Shown: piece by piece, positions 1 through 6,337 of the stretch
How positions within the stretch are numbered: position 1 is the stretch's first letter
Layout: every line of letters begins with the position of its first letter
Origin: Clostridia bacterium
GTDB taxonomy: Bacteria > Bacillota_A > Clostridia > Peptostreptococcales > Anaerovoracaceae
Direction of reading: 5' to 3'
DNA length: 11,103 bases
Assembly (NCBI GenBank): GCA_024403175.1
Contig: JAKSSI010000022.1
Location: 1 to 11,103, forward strand
Made by a program: the position numbers and the translations under genes
The notes under the pieces: model-generated
Seen by the model: only the letters and a program-made list of their open reading frames with translations
What the model was told of the DNA's origin: nothing
The model's database searches: none

Positions 1-522
1 ATTACAGGCGAACACCACATTGCACTTGTAAAGGGTGAAATAGGCGATGGCAAAGATGTACTCTGCAGAGTTCACTCCGAATGCCTTACAGGCGATGTGT
101 TTGGCTCTAAGCGTTGCGACTGCGGCGAACAGCTTGAAAGAGCAATGATGCAGATTGAAAAGGAAGGCAGAGGCGTGCTCCTTTATATGCGTCAGGAAGG
201 CCGTGGCATTGGACTTATTAATAAGCTTAAGGCTTACGAACTACAGGAACAGGGAAGAGATACGGTCGAGGCTAACATTGAGCTTGGATTTGCTCCAGAC
301 TTAAGAGAATATTGGGTCGGCGCACAGATTTTATGCGACCTCGGTGTAAAAGAACTCAGACTTCTTACAAACAACCCAAGCAAGGTTTACGGACTCGACG
401 GACTTGGTCTTGTTATTAAAGAAAGAGTTGCAATTGAAGTTCCTGTGGACGGTTTTGCAAAGAAGTATCTTAAGACAAAGTGCGAAAAGATGGGCCACAT
501 CATTACTCAGAATCTTGAATAG
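1..522 (+). CDS. ribA: GTP cyclohydrolase II domain of RibA or RibBA, 5' end missing
   Basis: The reading frame is open from base 1 and ends at TAG (520-522), giving 173 residues; the start lies to the left of the window. GTP cyclohydrolase II opens the imidazole ring of GTP to give formate, pyrophosphate and the diaminopyrimidine that begins riboflavin synthesis. Visible residues 23-45 hold the [18 protein letters not shown] signature, whose cysteines 28, 39 and 41 have the spacing of the family's zinc ligands. [15 protein letters not shown] and LTNNPSK follow, all typical of the domain. Most Firmicutes carry this domain fused behind a DHBP synthase domain (RibBA); that half would lie outside the window, so RibA and RibBA cannot be told apart here. 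An internal ATG at 97 is not the start, because conserved family sequence, including the zinc ligand C28, lies upstream of it. ribH follows after 35 bp, which fits one rib operon. Confidence 0.95.
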   Translation: MTGEHHIALVKGEIGDGKDVLCRVHSECLTGDVFGSKRCDCGEQLERAMMQIEKEGRGVLLYMRQEGRGIGLINKLKAYELQEQGRDTVEANIELGFAPDLREYWVGAQILCDLGVKELRLLTNNPSKVYGLDGLGLVIKERVAIEVPVDGFAKKYLKTKCEKMGHIITQNLE

Positions 523-557
523 TTTAGATAAATGTTGAATATACAAGGAGAAATATT

Positions 558-1022
558 ATGAAGCTTTTAGAAGGAAAATTAGTAGCAAAAAAGGGAATGA
601 AAGTTGGTATCGTTGCTTCTAGATTTAACGAATTCATCGTTAACAAGCTTGTAGGCGGCGCAGAAGATGGCCTTGTAAGACACGGCGTAGATTCTGATAA
701 TATTTACACAGCATGGGTTCCAGGCGCATTTGAAATTCCATACATTGCACAGAAGATGGCTGCTTCCGGAAAGTACGATGCAGTAATTGCCCTTGGTGCA
801 GTTATCAGAGGATCCACATCTCACTACGAACTCGTTTGCAACGAAACAGCAAAGGGCATTGCTCAGGCAAGCCTTAGCACAGGCGTTCCTGTACTCTTTG
901 GTGTAATCACAACAGAAAACATTGAGCAGGCTATTGAAAGAGCTGGTTCTAAGGTTGGAAACAAGGGCTATGACTGCGCACTTGCTGCAATCGAAATGGT
1001 TAACCTTGCAGAACAGCTTTAA
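558..1022 (+). CDS. ribH: 6,7-dimethyl-8-ribityllumazine synthase
   Basis: This 154-residue protein has the usual length of lumazine synthase. It joins 5-amino-6-ribitylaminouracil to 3,4-dihydroxy-2-butanone 4-phosphate to give lumazine, the direct precursor of riboflavin, and usually works in the cytoplasm as an icosahedral or pentameric assembly. Family motifs are in order: ASRFNEFI at 20-27 (aromatic F23 in the substrate pocket), PGAFEIP at 55-61, and [12 protein letters not shown] at 80-91 with catalytic H89. GVITTEN and then [11 protein letters not shown] (R128) follow, where the phosphate site forms. The start ATG is supported by AAGGAG at 545-550. The gene sits 35 bp behind the GTP cyclohydrolase II gene, and its TAA overlaps the ATG of the next gene, so the three are probably cotranscribed. 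Upstream regulation, such as an FMN riboswitch, would lie outside the window. Confidence 0.97.
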   Translation: MKLLEGKLVAKKGMKVGIVASRFNEFIVNKLVGGAEDGLVRHGVDSDNIYTAWVPGAFEIPYIAQKMAASGKYDAVIALGAVIRGSTSHYELVCNETAKGIAQASLSTGVPVLFGVITTENIEQAIERAGSKVGNKGYDCALAAIEMVNLAEQL

Positions 1023-1678
1023 TGGATAAAGATAATCGCACAATTCTAATATTAGACTACGACGGTACTCTTCATAATTCAGTTGTAATTTACGAACCAG
1101 CTTTTAGAAAAGTAATGGCTGAGATTTCGGAAATGGGCTGGATTGAAAAAGAAGAGTACAGCTCTGAAGAAATTACGTACTGGGTGGGTTTCTCCGCAAA
1201 AGAAATGTGGGAGAAGTTTCACCCGGAACTTTCTGATGAGCAGAAAAGCTATGCCGGCCGCCGCATTGGGCAGTATATGCTTAAAGATGTGGCAGATGGC
1301 CGCGGTAAGCTGTACGACGGAGCTTTAGAAACTTTAGAAGCCTTGTCTAAGAAGTATAAGCTTGTGTTCTTTAGCAATTGTAATAGCGAGTATGCAGAGG
1401 TTCACAAGAAGGCTTTTGGTTTAGATAGGTTTATCGAGGAGTTCTGGTGCACCGGAGACTATGGCTTTAAGCAAAAGGAAGAAGTATTTGCAGAGCATAT
1501 CTACCAGCCTGGACGCCATTACATAATAGTTGGCGACCGCATAAAAGATATGAACTTGGCAAAGTCTTGCGGAATGCCTTTTGTGGGTTGCCTTTATGGC
1601 TTTGGAACTGAAAAGGAACTTGAGGGTGCAGACTATTTGATAGGAAGCATTAGCGAGTTGTCAAAGATATTAGGGTAA
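1022..1678 (+). CDS. HAD-superfamily phosphatase coupled to ribH
   Basis: This is a 218-residue haloacid dehalogenase-type hydrolase of the small C1-cap (phosphoglycolate phosphatase-like) kind. Motif I is LDYDGTLHNS with nucleophile D12 and acid/base D14. Motif II is FFSN with S118, the motif III lysine is probably K150 (or K152), and motif IV is VGDRIKD with D172 and D176 for magnesium. The helical cap would be residues about 20-95. All catalytic positions are present, so it should be an active phosphatase, but the substrate cannot be read from the sequence. Its ATG shares the A of the ribH TAA stop (TAATG) and has no clear ribosome site of its own, which points to translational coupling. 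That context suggests the dephosphorylation of 5-amino-6-(5-phosphoribitylamino)uracil, a riboflavin step done by HAD enzymes in other bacteria. This is inference; a general phosphoglycolate or nucleotide phosphatase is the alternative. Confidence 0.9.
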   Translation: MDKDNRTILILDYDGTLHNSVVIYEPAFRKVMAEISEMGWIEKEEYSSEEITYWVGFSAKEMWEKFHPELSDEQKSYAGRRIGQYMLKDVADGRGKLYDGALETLEALSKKYKLVFFSNCNSEYAEVHKKAFGLDRFIEEFWCTGDYGFKQKEEVFAEHIYQPGRHYIIVGDRIKDMNLAKSCGMPFVGCLYGFGTEKELEGADYLIGSISELSKILG

Positions 1679-1685
1679 AAATATA

Positions 1686-1719
1686 AAAGACCGACGCCAA
1701 AGCGCCGGTCTTTTTATTT
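1686..1719. terminator. Bidirectional intrinsic terminator between the rib cluster and the permease
   Basis: AAAGACCGACGC (1686-1697) pairs with GCGCCGGTCTTT (1702-1713) around a CAAA loop. The stem has 12 positions with one A/C mismatch. On the + strand it runs into TTTTTATTT; on the - strand it runs into TTTTATATTTTT. It lies 7 bp after the HAD stop and 11 bp before the permease stop, so it can end transcription from both sides. Confidence 0.88.
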
Positions 1720-1730
1720 ACATTGAGTGA

Positions 1731-3122
1731 TTATTTGTCCTTTGGAAGAACGATGTTTAAGATGATTGCAACGATTGCTGCTGGAACGATTCCGGATCCA
1801 CCGAAGATCAGCTTTACGGACTGTGGAGCAAATGCAAGGATTGCTGTGTTTGCGCCCATACCATAGCCTACACCAAGAGCAACAGATACGATGGAAAGAT
1901 TGCGTCCTGTAAGAGGTGTCTTTGTAATGAGCTGAATACCGCTAATTACGATGGATGAGAACATCATTACTGCTGCACCGCCAAGAACTGACTGAGGCAT
2001 AATGGAAACCAGAGCACCGAGCTTAGGGCAGAGTCCGCATAAGATGAGGAATACTGCACCTGTAGAAATTGCAAAGCGGTTTACAACCTTTGTCATTGCA
2101 ACCAGACCTACGTTCTGGCTGAAGGATGTGTTTGGAAGAACTCCGAAGAGTGCGGCAAAGGAAGAACCTAAACCGTCGCACATTACGCCACCGGAAAGTT
2201 CCTTGTCTGTAGCTTCACGTCCGAGGCCGCCTTCCATTACACCGGAAATATCTCCGATGGTTTCAACTGCTGTAACGATGAACATGATTAATACAGGAAG
2301 AATTGCTCTCATATCGAATACAGGCTTAATTGGAAGAACCTTTGGAATTTCGAACCAAGCTGCATTTGCAACCTTGCTCCAGTTAAGAACCCAAGCCTTT
2401 GTGTATTCAACGCCGTCTGCTGTAACACCAGTCTTTGGAAGAACAAATCCCATTATAACTGCTGCGATGTATCCGCAGATGATTCCAAGAAGAATGGAAG
2501 AAGAGCTTGCGAAGCCCTTTGTTCCGTGCTTGAATACGAGAATCATTATGAGAACGAAAAGACCAAGAAGAAGGTTTTCCATAGAACCGAAGTCCTTAGC
2601 GCTGTTTCCTCCGCCAAAGGAATTAATACCTACGGAAATGAGGGAAAGACCGATGGAAAGTACAACTGTACCTGTTACAACGGATGGGAAGAACTTACGC
2701 AGTGGCTTTAAGAAGAATCCGAGGACTGCTTCGAAGATGCCGCCTACGATGGATGCTCCCATGATTGCACCGTATGCTACGATGCCTCCGCCCATAGTTG
2801 CTGCTACGCTGTTGAATACTCCGAGGAAGCCAGAGGATGTACCCATTACGATAGGAACGTTGCCGCCGACAGGTCCGATGGAGAACAGCTGTACTAAAGT
2901 GATAATACCTGCAACCAGCATTGCGTTCTGAAGAAGGTTCAGCTGAAGAGCTGCGAATTCGCCGCTAGCGATGCCGCATGTACCTGTGATGATGAGCAGA
3001 GGAGTGAGGTTTCCAACGAACATTGCCAGCACGTGCTGTAATCCAAGAGGAATAGCCTGAGAGAGTGGCATTTTTCCGTTGAGCTCAAATGCTGCCTTGT
3101 TTAATTCAAATTCTTTTTTCAT
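1731..3122 (-). CDS. NCS2/NAT family purine permease, probably xanthine or urate
   Basis: This 463-residue, strongly hydrophobic protein has the length and pattern of a nucleobase:cation symporter-2 carrier, expected to have about 14 membrane segments. The NAT signature QNxGxxxxTxxxxR is exact at Q336, N337, G339, T344 and R349. The other polar positions known to matter in E. coli XanQ also have counterparts: H30 in GLQHVLAM, E287 in AVETIGDISG and D316 in MCDGLGS. The presence of the full NAT motif favours xanthine or uric acid over uracil, but the neighbours give no metabolic context to decide. It probably imports the purine with protons. The ATG has only a weak ribosome site (AAAGAG, 3137-3132). 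I saw no purine riboswitch core in the short upstream region. The gene is monocistronic: it converges on the rib cluster and diverges from the HD-GYP gene. PbuX or PucJ/K-like is the closest guess. Confidence 0.93.
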   Translation of the reverse strand: MKKEFELNKAAFELNGKMPLSQAIPLGLQHVLAMFVGNLTPLLIITGTCGIASGEFAALQLNLLQNAMLVAGIITLVQLFSIGPVGGNVPIVMGTSSGFLGVFNSVAATMGGGIVAYGAIMGASIVGGIFEAVLGFFLKPLRKFFPSVVTGTVVLSIGLSLISVGINSFGGGNSAKDFGSMENLLLGLFVLIMILVFKHGTKGFASSSSILLGIICGYIAAVIMGFVLPKTGVTADGVEYTKAWVLNWSKVANAAWFEIPKVLPIKPVFDMRAILPVLIMFIVTAVETIGDISGVMEGGLGREATDKELSGGVMCDGLGSSFAALFGVLPNTSFSQNVGLVAMTKVVNRFAISTGAVFLILCGLCPKLGALVSIMPQSVLGGAAVMMFSSIVISGIQLITKTPLTGRNLSIVSVALGVGYGMGANTAILAFAPQSVKLIFGGSGIVPAAIVAIILNIVLPKDK

Positions 3123-3136
3123 TTTAATCGACTCTT

Positions 3137-3174
3137 TCTATAATAATACGAAAATAAAAAACAATTTTACTATA
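3137..3174 (-). promoter_or_regulatory. Possible promoter region of the purine permease
   Basis: On the - strand TATAGT (3174-3169) would give a leader of about 40 nt before the permease ATG, but no good -35 hexamer precedes it. A second candidate, TTGTTT, 16 bp, then TATAGA (3142-3137), would start transcription too close to the ATG. The choice is uncertain. Confidence 0.3.
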
Positions 3175-3187
3175 CTTATGCTGTAAA

Positions 3188-3198
3188 GGCAAGTTGCC
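3188..3198. repeat. Small inverted repeat GGCAA-G-TTGCC
   Basis: A perfect 5-bp inverted repeat with a 1-bp centre lies in the spacer between the divergent permease and HD-GYP genes, about 18 bp upstream of the HD-GYP -35 region. A second short one, GCAG-CA-CTGC, lies about 6 bp further along. Either might be an operator half-palindrome, but these are short enough to be chance. Confidence 0.3.
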
Positions 3199-3215
3199 AG
3201 AAGCAGCACTGCAGA

Positions 3216-3244
3216 TTAATTAGTTTCTGTTAGTATGATATAAT
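3216..3244 (+). promoter_or_regulatory. Extended -10 promoter of the HD-GYP gene
   Basis: TATAAT (3239-3244) is preceded by TG one base upstream (TGaTATAAT), which makes an extended -10. The -35 position 17 bp upstream is only TTAATT, as is common with extended -10 promoters. Transcription would start near 3251, leaving a leader of about 38 nt that contains the AGGAG ribosome site (3279-3283), 5 nt before the ATG at 3289. Confidence 0.7.
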
Positions 3245-3288
3245 ATAAAAAGTGTGAATATAACTTCTAACGATTTATAGGAGATTAA

Positions 3289-5055
3289 ATGAGAAACCGT
3301 AAACCGCAAAATATGAATATCGCATACAAGATGCTGGATGTTTTGGTTGTGGCAACAGTAATTATCATCATCTTGGCTCTTGTAGGTTCGAATGAATTTA
3401 TGCCATCTGAATGGGATTTTGGCGAAAACATAATGCATTTTTCTGATGGATGGGTAGATGCTGCTGGAAATTCTTTTACACCGCCGGCAGACATCAATGG
3501 CGAAAACGGTTCGGTGGTTATAAGAAATACAGTCCCTTATATTGAAAATGGAAGATTTCTTTGCATTCGTTCTTCTCAGCAGGATGTTACAGTAAGCGTG
3601 GACGGAGAGGTAAGAACTGCTTATTCCACAAAGGATACAAGACTGTTTGGTAAGAATTCTGCCAGTCGCTATGTCTTTGCGGAACTTTCCACGGATGATA
3701 TTGGCAAAGTTGTTGAGATTACTCTTTCTTCATCTTCAATGTATGCCGGAAGAGTTAATGAAATATTTGTCGGAAGATCTGCAGATATTATCATAAATGA
3801 ATTTCATAGCTATATAGTTTCTGATGTGGCGGCGATATTCCTTCTTGTGCTCGGAACTATAGGCATTGCTTTGGGTATCATCCTAATAACTGGCTACAAG
3901 AGATACACTTCTATCATTGATCTTGGTTGGATTGCTGTAATAACTGGCCTTTGGAGACTATGCGAATCTAGAATGCGCCAGTTCTATTTCGGCAGTAATT
4001 CAGCGGTGAGTGTAATGGCATTTGTATTTCTTGCACTCATTCCAATCTTTATGCTTAGATTTGTAGATGCTGTTCTATCAAGAAGATATAAAAAGGTTTT
4101 CTTTACGCTTGAACTTATTAGCCTTATCGTATTCTTGACTGAGTTTGTTCTTCAGATTAGTAATACTATGGATTTCGTTGAGACTATGAAATTTACGCTG
4201 GTTGAATGTGCGGTAACACTAGCGGTAATTCTCGGATTCCTTGTTTACGAAGCCGTAAAGAAAAATATTAAAGATTACAAATTGACAGCAATCGGTATAT
4301 TTGTTCTGCTTGCATCAGCAATTGTTGATATCAGCCTTGTAAATACAATTCAGAAGAACCGCATTTTCACCTTCCTCGGTGTAACAATTATGTTCTTCCT
4401 TACAAGTGCAAATGAAATAAAAAATCTCATCGACGCAGCTAATGAAACACAGCGTAAGCAGAAGGAACATGCAGAAAATCTTTCCATTCAGGTTATTAAA
4501 ACATTATCCGCAGCAGTCGATGCGAAAGACACATACACAAACGGTCATTCAAATCGTGTTGCTGAATACTCTGCAAAAATTGCAATGAGTTTAGGTTTAA
4601 GCGAAGCGCAGCAGAAGGAGATTTACTGGATGGGTCTTCTTCATGATATCGGTAAGATTGCTGTTGCCGATTCAATCATAAATAAGCCTGGAAAACTTAC
4701 AGATGAAGAATTTCAGGAGATTAAAAGACACCCTTCAGCAGGTGCGGAAATTCTTAAAAATGTTTCCGAGATGCCAAACCTTCAGGTTGGTGGAAGATGG
4801 CATCATGAAAGATACGATGGAAAAGGATATCCTGATGGACTTGCAGGCGATGCCATTCCTATTGAAGCCCGTATTATAGCAGTTGCTGACAGTTATGATG
4901 CAATGACTTCAAACAGAAGCTACAGAAAGTATCTGCCTCAAGATGTTGTTAAAGATCAGGTGGAACAGGGCAAAGGTTCTCAGTTCGACCCAGAATTTGC
5001 GGATATCATGCTTGATATTATACGTGAGGATGTTGATTATAAACTTCACGAGTAA
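3289..5055 (+). CDS. Membrane-bound HD-GYP cyclic-di-GMP phosphodiesterase with 7TM sensor
   Basis: This is a 588-residue signalling protein. Residues 14-34 form an N-terminal membrane anchor. Residues about 35-172 are a mainly beta-predicted extracytoplasmic domain. About seven hydrophobic segments follow between 176 and 375 (near 176-201, 208-224, 238-258, 270-290, 302-320, 331-350, 359-375). A polar, helical linker (about 378-410) leads to an HD-GYP domain (about 400-580). The order resembles 7TMR-DISM receptors. The output domain is complete: H420, HD at 452-453 followed by IGK, H481, and HHERYDGKGYP at 505-515, so hydrolysis of cyclic-di-GMP is expected. No GGDEF domain is present. It should lower cyclic-di-GMP in response to an outside signal that cannot be inferred here. 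The AGGAG site at 3279-3283 fixes the start. A methyltransferase gene follows after 20 bp, probably on the same transcript. Confidence 0.93.
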   Translation: MRNRKPQNMNIAYKMLDVLVVATVIIIILALVGSNEFMPSEWDFGENIMHFSDGWVDAAGNSFTPPADINGENGSVVIRNTVPYIENGRFLCIRSSQQDVTVSVDGEVRTAYSTKDTRLFGKNSASRYVFAELSTDDIGKVVEITLSSSSMYAGRVNEIFVGRSADIIINEFHSYIVSDVAAIFLLVLGTIGIALGIILITGYKRYTSIIDLGWIAVITGLWRLCESRMRQFYFGSNSAVSVMAFVFLALIPIFMLRFVDAVLSRRYKKVFFTLELISLIVFLTEFVLQISNTMDFVETMKFTLVECAVTLAVILGFLVYEAVKKNIKDYKLTAIGIFVLLASAIVDISLVNTIQKNRIFTFLGVTIMFFLTSANEIKNLIDAANETQRKQKEHAENLSIQVIKTLSAAVDAKDTYTNGHSNRVAEYSAKIAMSLGLSEAQQKEIYWMGLLHDIGKIAVADSIINKPGKLTDEEFQEIKRHPSAGAEILKNVSEMPNLQVGGRWHHERYDGKGYPDGLAGDAIPIEARIIAVADSYDAMTSNRSYRKYLPQDVVKDQVEQGKGSQFDPEFADIMLDIIREDVDYKLHE

Positions 5056-5064
5056 TATTTCATT

Positions 5065-5070
5065 AGGTGA
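5065..5070 (+). promoter_or_regulatory. Ribosome site that places the methyltransferase start at ATG 5076
   Basis: AGGTGA lies 5 nt before ATG 5076. The in-frame GTG at 5067 is inside this site and has no ribosome site of its own, so the ATG is the better start. Confidence 0.7.
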
Positions 5071-5075
5071 AAAGT

Positions 5076-5786
5076 ATGTACGGTAAAGCGTTTTGCAAAG
5101 TATATAACGAGTTTGGATGGAATTACTTTCCTGAAGCATTTGCTCAGCAGCTGTTGCTTTGGATGGACGAAAAGAATTTTAAGGCAAATTCTTGTCTTGA
5201 TATAGGCTGCGGTACTGGCGTTCTGTGCGGAATTCTTGCAGAAAACGGCGTGCAGAGCATGGGCGTGGATTTGTCTGAATCTATGATAGATATAGCAAAG
5301 AATCGTTATCCAAACTGCGATTTTAGAATTGCAAATATGATAGAGTTTCTTCCTGAAAAACCGGTGGACCTTGTTACTTGCACTGGCGACGCTCTTAATC
5401 ATATTTTAAATTTAGACGATATAAAAAAGATTTTCGAGAACGTAAATAAATCTCTTACACCTGGCGGCTACTTTATTGCCGACATCCTAAACGAAAAGGA
5501 AATAGGCAATGGGGAAGAGATAGATCTTGATTACGATGAGAATACTAAGGCAAAGTTTACTATTACCGCCGATGCAGAAAAGAATGTATGCCTTAGAATA
5601 GCAGTTTATGAAAATGGAGAGTTCTCGTTTGAAGAAAAGATTACAGAAAAGGTGCACGACCCAGAAGTAATCTGTAAGCTCTTGAAAGAAGCAGGCTTTG
5701 ATGAAATCACTTTGGGTCATAAACTTTTAGATAAGCAAGACGGACAGGCAATAACTTGGTTTATTGTGGGCCGAAAGGGTATCTAA
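5076..5786 (+). CDS. Class I SAM-dependent methyltransferase
   Basis: From the ATG at 5076 the protein has 236 residues; an upstream GTG at 5067 would add three but overlaps the AGGTGA ribosome site. It is a Rossmann-fold methyltransferase. Motif I is CLDIGCGTGVL at 40-50, which binds S-adenosylmethionine. The acidic residue at the end of strand 2 is D65 in GVDLSESM, and CTGDALNHI at 102-110 is the post-motif loop. LTPGGYFIADI at 127-137 is the usual strand after the motif-III helix. The C-terminal half (about 150-190) carries an inserted beta-rich segment of acidic and aromatic residues that probably shapes the acceptor site. The acceptor cannot be told: small-molecule, RNA and protein methylation are all possible. 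It lies 20 bp behind the HD-GYP gene, with no visible promoter between, so the two are likely cotranscribed. A terminator follows 23 bp after the stop. Confidence 0.9.
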   Translation: MYGKAFCKVYNEFGWNYFPEAFAQQLLLWMDEKNFKANSCLDIGCGTGVLCGILAENGVQSMGVDLSESMIDIAKNRYPNCDFRIANMIEFLPEKPVDLVTCTGDALNHILNLDDIKKIFENVNKSLTPGGYFIADILNEKEIGNGEEIDLDYDENTKAKFTITADAEKNVCLRIAVYENGEFSFEEKITEKVHDPEVICKLLKEAGFDEITLGHKLLDKQDGQAITWFIVGRKGI

Positions 5787-5803
5787 CGAAATGAATTATA
5801 GAA

Positions 5804-5842
5804 ATAAAAAAGGCAGGCGCATTTGCGTCTGCCTTAATTATT
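5804..5842. terminator. Bidirectional intrinsic terminator, stronger on the - strand
   Basis: AAGGCAGGCGC (5810-5820) pairs with GCGTCTGCCTT (5825-5835) around an ATTT loop; the 11-bp stem has one G-U pair. On the - strand the stem is followed by TTTTATTTC, a good U-tract, so it ends the P-loop gene 7 bp after its stop. On the + strand the tail TTAATTATTTT is weaker but still usable for the methyltransferase gene. Confidence 0.88.
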
Positions 5843-5848
5843 TTCTTC

Positions 5849-6265
5849 TTAGTTGAGAATTTCGTAGTTATCAATTCCTGCAAGTTCTTCCTTGTCTGCA
5901 GAAAGGCTTACTGTGAAATCAATGTTCTTTGCCTTAGAGATTTCTTCGAGCTTTGCGAGGAATGTAGGGATATCAGCGATTTCGATCTTGCTGTGCTTAA
6001 GAATGCTGTCGATGAAGATCTTTTCGATATCGTGATCCTGGCTGATTATACCATAAATAAAACCGATGTATTCGTCTACATTTGTGATGGCTTCATATTC
6101 TTCCATACAAACGACACGGATCCTATACTTAAGATCGTACATCAGTCTCTGATTCTTGTTGATAAATACTACACTTCCGTTTACTTCACGAAGGCAATCG
6201 TTTGCAATTTCTACCATTTTAGCAGTCTTGCCTGTTCCCTTGCGACCGATGAGTAACTTAACCAT
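5849..6265 (-). CDS. Small P-loop NTPase-like protein of unknown function
   Basis: Read from the ATG at 6265 this is a 138-residue soluble protein; an upstream in-frame ATG at 6337 would add 24 residues but lies inside the rlmN end and its promoter. GGAGGT at 6279-6274, 8 nt before the ATG, settles the start. A Walker A loop, GRKGTGKT (7-14), follows the first strand (VKLLI). A Walker B-like strand with aspartate, IFIDS (83-87), lies midway, and FTVSLSAD (117-124) looks like the next core strand. It is about the minimum size for a P-loop domain, with no added DNA-binding or membrane part. I recall similar small proteins in Clostridia, sometimes labelled PilT-like; that label is not supported by anything here. 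ATP or GTP binding is likely; the role is unknown. It lies 65 bp after rlmN and has its own promoter. Confidence 0.85.
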   Translation of the reverse strand: MVKLLIGRKGTGKTAKMVEIANDCLREVNGSVVFINKNQRLMYDLKYRIRVVCMEEYEAITNVDEYIGFIYGIISQDHDIEKIFIDSILKHSKIEIADIPTFLAKLEEISKAKNIDFTVSLSADKEELAGIDNYEILN

Positions 6266-6273
6266 TTTAGTGT

Positions 6274-6279
6274 ACCTCC
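6274..6279 (-). promoter_or_regulatory. Strong ribosome site of the small P-loop gene
   Basis: GGAGGT on the - strand, 8 nt upstream of ATG 6265, is close to a perfect match to the 16S rRNA tail and is among the strongest ribosome sites I noted in the window. It rules in favour of this start over the ATG at 6337. Confidence 0.85.
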
Positions 6280-6308
6280 AGAATTTTTTGGTTTTATTAG
6301 TTATAGAT

Positions 6309-6337
6309 ATTATAACCTTATGATTGCAATTTAACAA
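6309..6337 (-). promoter_or_regulatory. Promoter of the small P-loop gene, overlapping the end of rlmN
   Basis: On the - strand TTGTTA (6337-6332), a 17-bp spacer, and a perfect TATAAT (6314-6309). The -35 hexamer lies over the last codons and stop of rlmN. Transcription would start near 6302, leaving a leader of about 36 nt that contains the ribosome site. Confidence 0.7.

Noticed and set aside
579..1043. Open frame of 154 codons on the - strand opposite ribH
   Set aside because: Cysteine-rich shadow of a well-conserved gene, with no ribosome site or family resemblance.
2002..2931. Long + strand open frame (309 codons) opposite the permease
   Set aside because: It is antisense to a protein with clear NCS2/NAT motifs, has no ribosome site, and its composition (many P, T, R) is that of a mirrored membrane-protein gene.
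6266..6337. N-terminal extension of the small P-loop protein from the ATG at 6337
   Set aside because: The extension would cover the promoter and overlap the rlmN stop, and the strong GGAGGT site lies before the ATG at 6265.
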